Shown here piece after piece: positions 60,966-64,000 of a stretch of DNA of 64,000 nt (the stretch's first letter is position 1; the number at the start of each line of letters is the position of its first letter). The notes under the pieces are model-generated. The model ran no database searches, was not told where the DNA came from, and was given only the letters and a program-made list of their open reading frames with translations. The DNA is from Mycobacterium sp. 852002-51163_SCH5372311 (GTDB lineage Bacteria; Actinomycetota; Actinomycetes; Mycobacteriales; Mycobacteriaceae), in assembly GCF_001667115.1 (NCBI RefSeq), contig NZ_LZIJ01000164.1, positions 23,546 to 87,545 on the forward strand, written 5' to 3'. Made by a program: the position numbers and the translations under genes.

Positions 60966-62117
60966 TTAGACGAGGGCCGCCTCGTACTGCATCAGCTCGG
61001 GCATGGCCCACTCGCCCTCGGGCTCGAGGCTCGTCATGCTCGAGGCGACGGGCGCGACGCTCACCGTGCCGTCGTAGCCCGCGATGTACAGGTACTTTCC
61101 GTCCGGGCTTTCCACCAGGCACGACGGCTGGGTCCCCACCCGGACCGTACCGATCACGTCGTGCGTGAGGGTGCACAGGACGGTGATGCCGTCATCGCTG
61201 ACCAGGTAGGCGCGGTCACCGTCGCCGCTGATCGTCAACCCGGTGAGCAGGCCGGCGATCTCGCTGATCTTGCGCGTGCCGGTGATCTTGTTGGTGAGAG
61301 TGTCTAGGACATGTAAGACATCGAGGACGGCGCCGCCGTCGGGACCGCAACTGGCCACATAGGCGGTGGTGCCGTCCGGGCTGAGTGCGACGTCGCGGAT
61401 GGGCAAGCCGATCTCGACGGCGTCGATGACGCGCAAGCCGTTTTCCGCGCTCTTGGCGTTCTTCCGCCGCCGCCAGCGCGAGTGACCAGGGGTGCGGGCG
61501 TCGTCGACGCGGGTGCCGATCACGACCAGCCGACCGCCCGCCGGCCCGTTGGCACCGACATAGAGGCGAGAGCCGTCGGGGCTGACGCGCACGCACTGCG
61601 TGCTGGTGCCGGGCTCCGCGATGTCGATTACCTGAACTTTGCCCGTCTCGGTGTCCACCACCGCGACGTCGGCGGTACGAACGTCGTTGCGGCCGGCGTA
61701 GACGTGCCTGCCGTCGGAGCTCACGGCGATGTCGCTGATGCTCAGTGCCAGCGGATAGGTCTCGACGACGGTGTAGGTGGACGTGTCGATGGCGGCAATC
61801 GAGTCATATGCGGGCGATGCCGTGCTGACGTAGGCCCGGGCGGCATCTTGGCTGTCGACGACGATCGCATACGGCTCGTCGACGCCGTCGACGGTCTGTA
61901 CGACCCGGTGGCTGCCCGTGTGGATGACCGAGACGTTGTTGTGGCCGTAGTGGGTCACCATCAGCCGGCGGCCGTCGGGGCTGACGGCGATGCCGCTGAT
62001 CGGGCCGTTGCGCACCGGGATCTCGACGAGGTCCGCGTCGCCCGTTGCCGCCTGGAAGTCCAGTGCCTGTTCGTTATGGCCATAACCGGCGACCTGTCGG
62101 TCGTTCACATCACTCAC
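60966..62117 (-). CDS. YncE-like beta-propeller protein (Rv1057-like)
   Basis: A 383-residue seven-bladed beta-propeller with repeated blade motifs (ISGIAVSPDGRRLMVTHYG, ISDIAVSSDGRHVYAGRND, CVRVSPDGSRLYVGANG, IRDVALSPDGTTAYVASCG, LTISGDGDRAYLVSDDG, CLVESPDGKYLYIAGYDG). No signal peptide is visible. The homologue Rv1057 is a stress-responsive gene controlled by TrcR, MprA and SigE in M. tuberculosis, so the long AT-rich region upstream is likely regulatory. The molecular role is unknown. The GTG start has AAAGG upstream. Confidence 0.9.
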   Translation of the reverse strand: MSDVNDRQVAGYGHNEQALDFQAATGDADLVEIPVRNGPISGIAVSPDGRRLMVTHYGHNNVSVIHTGSHRVVQTVDGVDEPYAIVVDSQDAARAYVSTASPAYDSIAAIDTSTYTVVETYPLALSISDIAVSSDGRHVYAGRNDVRTADVAVVDTETGKVQVIDIAEPGTSTQCVRVSPDGSRLYVGANGPAGGRLVVIGTRVDDARTPGHSRWRRRKNAKSAENGLRVIDAVEIGLPIRDVALSPDGTTAYVASCGPDGGAVLDVLHVLDTLTNKITGTRKISEIAGLLTGLTISGDGDRAYLVSDDGITVLCTLTHDVIGTVRVGTQPSCLVESPDGKYLYIAGYDGTVSVAPVASSMTSLEPEGEWAMPELMQYEAALV

Positions 62118-62560
62118 GTGGGCACCGCCTTTGCTTGTCGGACGTGCATTGGAGCCGGCAGACGCCGCTTACAACCCGGTGCGACACCGGCAGCCCTGAT
62201 AATTCAGCGCCAAAATAAAACGCTGTTACGACTGCTTGAGAAAAGAGCTTACCGGCGTAAATTTCAGCTAAATAGAATTCCTATCCGGTGGTGTTACCTG
62301 CGTCACATTATCGACTCAGGCACATCTTATATTTCGGTTTTCGCATATCCCAGGAGCTGTCACCAGGCAAACCGAATTACCATGCCCAGCAGGAGACTTG
62401 GAGGTTGCCGCTAACCGCCTAGGGATTCGCTATTTCAACGGCAAAAATAAGAGCCTCTTAGAATTAGCGCGTAAAAGAGGCACATCTCACATTGCGCGCA
62501 ATCGGGCGTGTCGAAGCCAGCTGGTCACGCGCAGAATGTCAGCGCCCAGTAGGCGCACTT
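62118..62560. promoter_or_regulatory. AT-rich 440-bp region upstream of the beta-propeller gene
   Basis: No gene is visible. Composition is much less GC-rich than the flanks, with stretches such as AAAATAAAACG and CTAAATAGAATTCC (62210-62300) and CAAAAATAAGAG (62442-62453). In M. tuberculosis the matching upstream region binds the response regulators TrcR and MprA, and TrcR prefers AT-rich DNA. The right end holds the terminator hairpin of the DUF427 gene. Confidence 0.55.
62453..62481 (-). terminator. Intrinsic terminator of the DUF427 gene
   Basis: On the minus strand, GCCTCTT and AAGAGGC form a 7-bp stem followed at once by TCTTATTTTTG, a T-rich tract. It lies 80 bases downstream of the stop at 62561. 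A canonical hairpin plus T tract is rare in this genome. Confidence 0.6.
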
Positions 62561-63325
62561 CTAGCTGAACTGGGTTCGCGGGCGCGGCGACGCGGCGCCG
62601 TCCACGCTGATGTCGAGCTTCTCGTTGTAGAACGCGACCAGACCCGCTATCGGCGCAACAGCGGGCAGCGGGTAGTGGTAGGTCCACGCGAGGTCCGGAT
62701 ACACGTTCTCACCCAGCCGCACCGACCAGTAGCCCGACGTCGTTCCCTTGTACGGACAGAGCGTCCATGTCGAGGTGGGTTCCAGGTGCTGGAAGAATAC
62801 GTCCGTCGGATCGATGTAATACCTTGTGGGCAAGCCAGTTTCAAACAGCAGCACCGGCGAGTGGGTTTCGGCGAGCAGCACGCCGTCGAGCTGAACGCAG
62901 ACGTGGCGGTGCGATCGCAGTGCGTCGACCCGTGAATAGGGATTGCGTGGGTGACCGTAGATCTGCTCGTCTTCCTCGAACCAGCGCAGCGGAGCCCACT
63001 CGAACCGCACATACCCCGCCACGGGGCCGTCGCCGTCGAAGACGCGCGCGGCCGCCTCATGCGTTTGACCCGCCCCGACCAGTGAGTGCAACCGCGACGG
63101 GCCGAACTGCACTTTCTGCGGGTGGTCCTCGTCGCGCAGCAACTCCGTGCGGACATCCCGCAACGGGATGTAATACGCAGGGTAATAAGGAATTTCCCAC
63201 ACATAGCGGGCCGCGGTGGTGTCGAAGACCAGCTCGTGGCCGAGGAAGCCGCGGACCCGACGTGGCGCCGGTTCGATCCTTCCCCGGGTCGCGGCCACTT
63301 CGGGATAGTCGGTGTCGGATCTCAT
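62561..63325 (-). CDS. DUF427 domain protein with two tandem domains
   Basis: A 254-residue protein matching Rv1056 in position and length. Two DUF427 units are visible: the first around ARYVWEIPYYPAYYIPLRDV (45-65) and the second around HVCVQLDGVLLAETHSPVLLFETGLPTRYYI, ending TLCPYKGTTSGYWSVRL. The small beta-barrel DUF427 fold has no known activity. The ATG at 63325 was chosen for length; ATG 63334 is also possible. It is divergent from the nitroreductase gene across 45 bases. Confidence 0.88.
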   Translation of the reverse strand: MRSDTDYPEVAATRGRIEPAPRRVRGFLGHELVFDTTAARYVWEIPYYPAYYIPLRDVRTELLRDEDHPQKVQFGPSRLHSLVGAGQTHEAAARVFDGDGPVAGYVRFEWAPLRWFEEDEQIYGHPRNPYSRVDALRSHRHVCVQLDGVLLAETHSPVLLFETGLPTRYYIDPTDVFFQHLEPTSTWTLCPYKGTTSGYWSVRLGENVYPDLAWTYHYPLPAVAPIAGLVAFYNEKLDISVDGAASPRPRTQFS

Positions 63326-63358
63326 CGCATTCATCGTTTCAGCTTGCCACCGCACGAG

Positions 63359-63364
63359 TACTGT
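63359..63364 (+). promoter_or_regulatory. Leaderless -10 box of the nitroreductase gene
   Basis: TACTGT followed by CTAGCC and then the GTG at 63371; the transcription start would fall on the initiation codon. Confidence 0.45.
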
Positions 63365-63370
63365 CTAGCC

Positions 63371-63880
63371 GTGGCACTTCTACGAGAAAGCCCCAGACGA
63401 GGGCGCCGGCTCCGGCTCGACGAAGCTCTGTTTGAACGCTTCGCCATGAGCCGGGCCGGATACCAGTTCGCGCTGCATGTGGCGCCGCGTATCGACAAGG
63501 TGTTGATCCCGCGAACCAAGGGTCGGCTCAGCGCGATGGGACTGGACAAGGTCGGACTGGTCACGAGCACGGGCGCCAAGTCCGGACAGCCGCGCACGCA
63601 CCCGCTGGCGTTGATCGAGGACGGCGACGGGCTGCTGGCGATCGGCTCCAACTACGGGCGGCCCAGCCATCCGGCGTGGAGCGCCAACTTGAAGACACAT
63701 CCAGAGTGCACGATCGAATTCAAGGGTCCGCCGAAGAAGTACCGCGCCGAATTGCTCACCGGCGATGCCCGAGCCAAGGCCTGGGACACCGCCGTCGACT
63801 TCTACGCCGGCTACGAGAGCTACCGCACCAGCTGCGCGCCACGCGAGATCAGGGTATTTCGCCTCAAGCCCATCGATTGA
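63371..63880 (+). CDS. F420-dependent (DDN-like) nitroreductase-family protein
   Basis: A 169-residue protein of the deazaflavin-dependent nitroreductase family, which uses reduced coenzyme F420 to reduce quinones or nitro compounds. The split-barrel pattern is clear: GLDKVGLVTSTGAKSGQPRTHPLAL, LLAIGSNYGRPSHPAWSANL with the conserved Trp, then HPECTIEF and a C-terminal YESYRTSCAPREIRVFRL. F420 enzymes of this type are typical of mycobacteria. The GTG start is leaderless. The substrate is unknown. Confidence 0.92.
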   Translation: MALLRESPRRGRRLRLDEALFERFAMSRAGYQFALHVAPRIDKVLIPRTKGRLSAMGLDKVGLVTSTGAKSGQPRTHPLALIEDGDGLLAIGSNYGRPSHPAWSANLKTHPECTIEFKGPPKKYRAELLTGDARAKAWDTAVDFYAGYESYRTSCAPREIRVFRLKPID

Positions 63881-63898
63881 AGTCCGCCGAGCCGTTGC

Positions 63899-63918
63899 CG
63901 AGCAGACGCAAAATCGCA
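63899..63918. repeat. Dispersed inverted repeat family A, half copy
   Basis: CGAGCAGACGCAAAATCGCA matches the family A arm at 19 of 20 positions. A complementary arm is not seen downstream within 60 bases, so this is a degenerate or single-armed copy 18 bases after the nitroreductase stop. Confidence 0.55.
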
Positions 63919-64000
63919 CGCGCCCCTCTTCGCCAGTCTGGTTGTGAGTCAGTCGACTCGAATTCAGTGGAGGGAGCGGTGGTTGTCGATTAGTGCGGGG
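63919..64000. other. Window end, no gene visible
   Basis: After the half repeat the sequence contains no start of a recognisable gene; the short frame from 63980 stops after five codons. Confidence 0.4.

Overview
This 64 kb window is high-GC DNA from a mycobacterium, most likely a non-tuberculous, slow-growing species. The gene content and order follow the Mycobacterium tuberculosis H37Rv block Rv1125-Rv1056 in inverted orientation (WS/DGAT-like, ephC, bpoB, gnd2, zwf1, ychF, ispH, xseAB, 3beta-HSD, glpX, fumC, phoH2, desA2, glyA1, coaA, Z-FPP synthase, mca, greA, metB, cbs, lipU, fadA3, echA9, echA8, CDO, patatins, fadD14, Rv1057-like, DUF427). Many genes have GTG starts, 4-bp stop/start overlaps and -10 boxes 6-8 bases before the start codon, which suggests leaderless mRNA. 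I saw no rRNA, tRNA, CRISPR array, IS element or PE/PPE gene.

Layout. 1-8 kb: WS/DGAT-like acyltransferase (cut by the window edge), epoxide hydrolase, a TetR/VOC/amidohydrolase insert not expected from the H37Rv order, a BpoB-like hydrolase, and the pentose-phosphate pair gnd2-zwf1. 8-16 kb: an intact class III cyclase, two NlpC/P60-like or papain-like proteins, an ABM/OsmC pair, a secreted Pro/Trp-rich protein, YchF, a DUF6542 membrane protein and IspH. 16-25 kb: lipid-droplet-associated protein, exonuclease VII (xseAB), 3beta-hydroxysteroid dehydrogenase behind a KstR-type operator, DLH, DUF4245, glpX, fumC. 25-32 kb: HAMP-linked adenylate cyclase, peptidoglycan deacetylase, PhoH2 with a small upstream ORF, DesA2, GlyA1, CoaA. 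32-36 kb: a membrane protein, an O-methyltransferase and a second membrane protein occupy the site where H37Rv carries PE_PGRS/celA2 genes. 36-50 kb: Z-FPP synthase, hemolysin III, the mca-membrane protein-DUF255 operon, DUF4307, GreA, MetB, Pra, CBS, LipU, SGNH hydrolase, FadA3, Bax1-I. 50-64 kb: echA9-echA8-lipase operon, rhodanese/CDO operon, LpqV, two convergent patatins, GATase II, SRPBCC, FadD14, beta-propeller, DUF427 and an F420-type nitroreductase.

Functional themes are central carbon metabolism (zwf1, gnd2, glpX, fumC), acyl-CoA and sterol catabolism (fadA3, echA8/9, fadD14, 3beta-HSD), sulfur and thiol metabolism (cbs, metB, mca, CDO, rhodanese, DUF255), and envelope work (deacetylase, P60-like proteins, Z-FPP synthase, patatins).

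The least explained signals are two dispersed repeat families. One is a 55-56 bp tandem hairpin repeat found at three loci, whose outer arms change sequence but stay complementary. The other is a roughly 20-bp inverted repeat (arm GCGAGCAGACGCAGAATCGC) found at three loci plus one half-site. Several perfect palindromes also sit in promoters, including one inside the spacer of a consensus leaderless promoter at 3428-3463.
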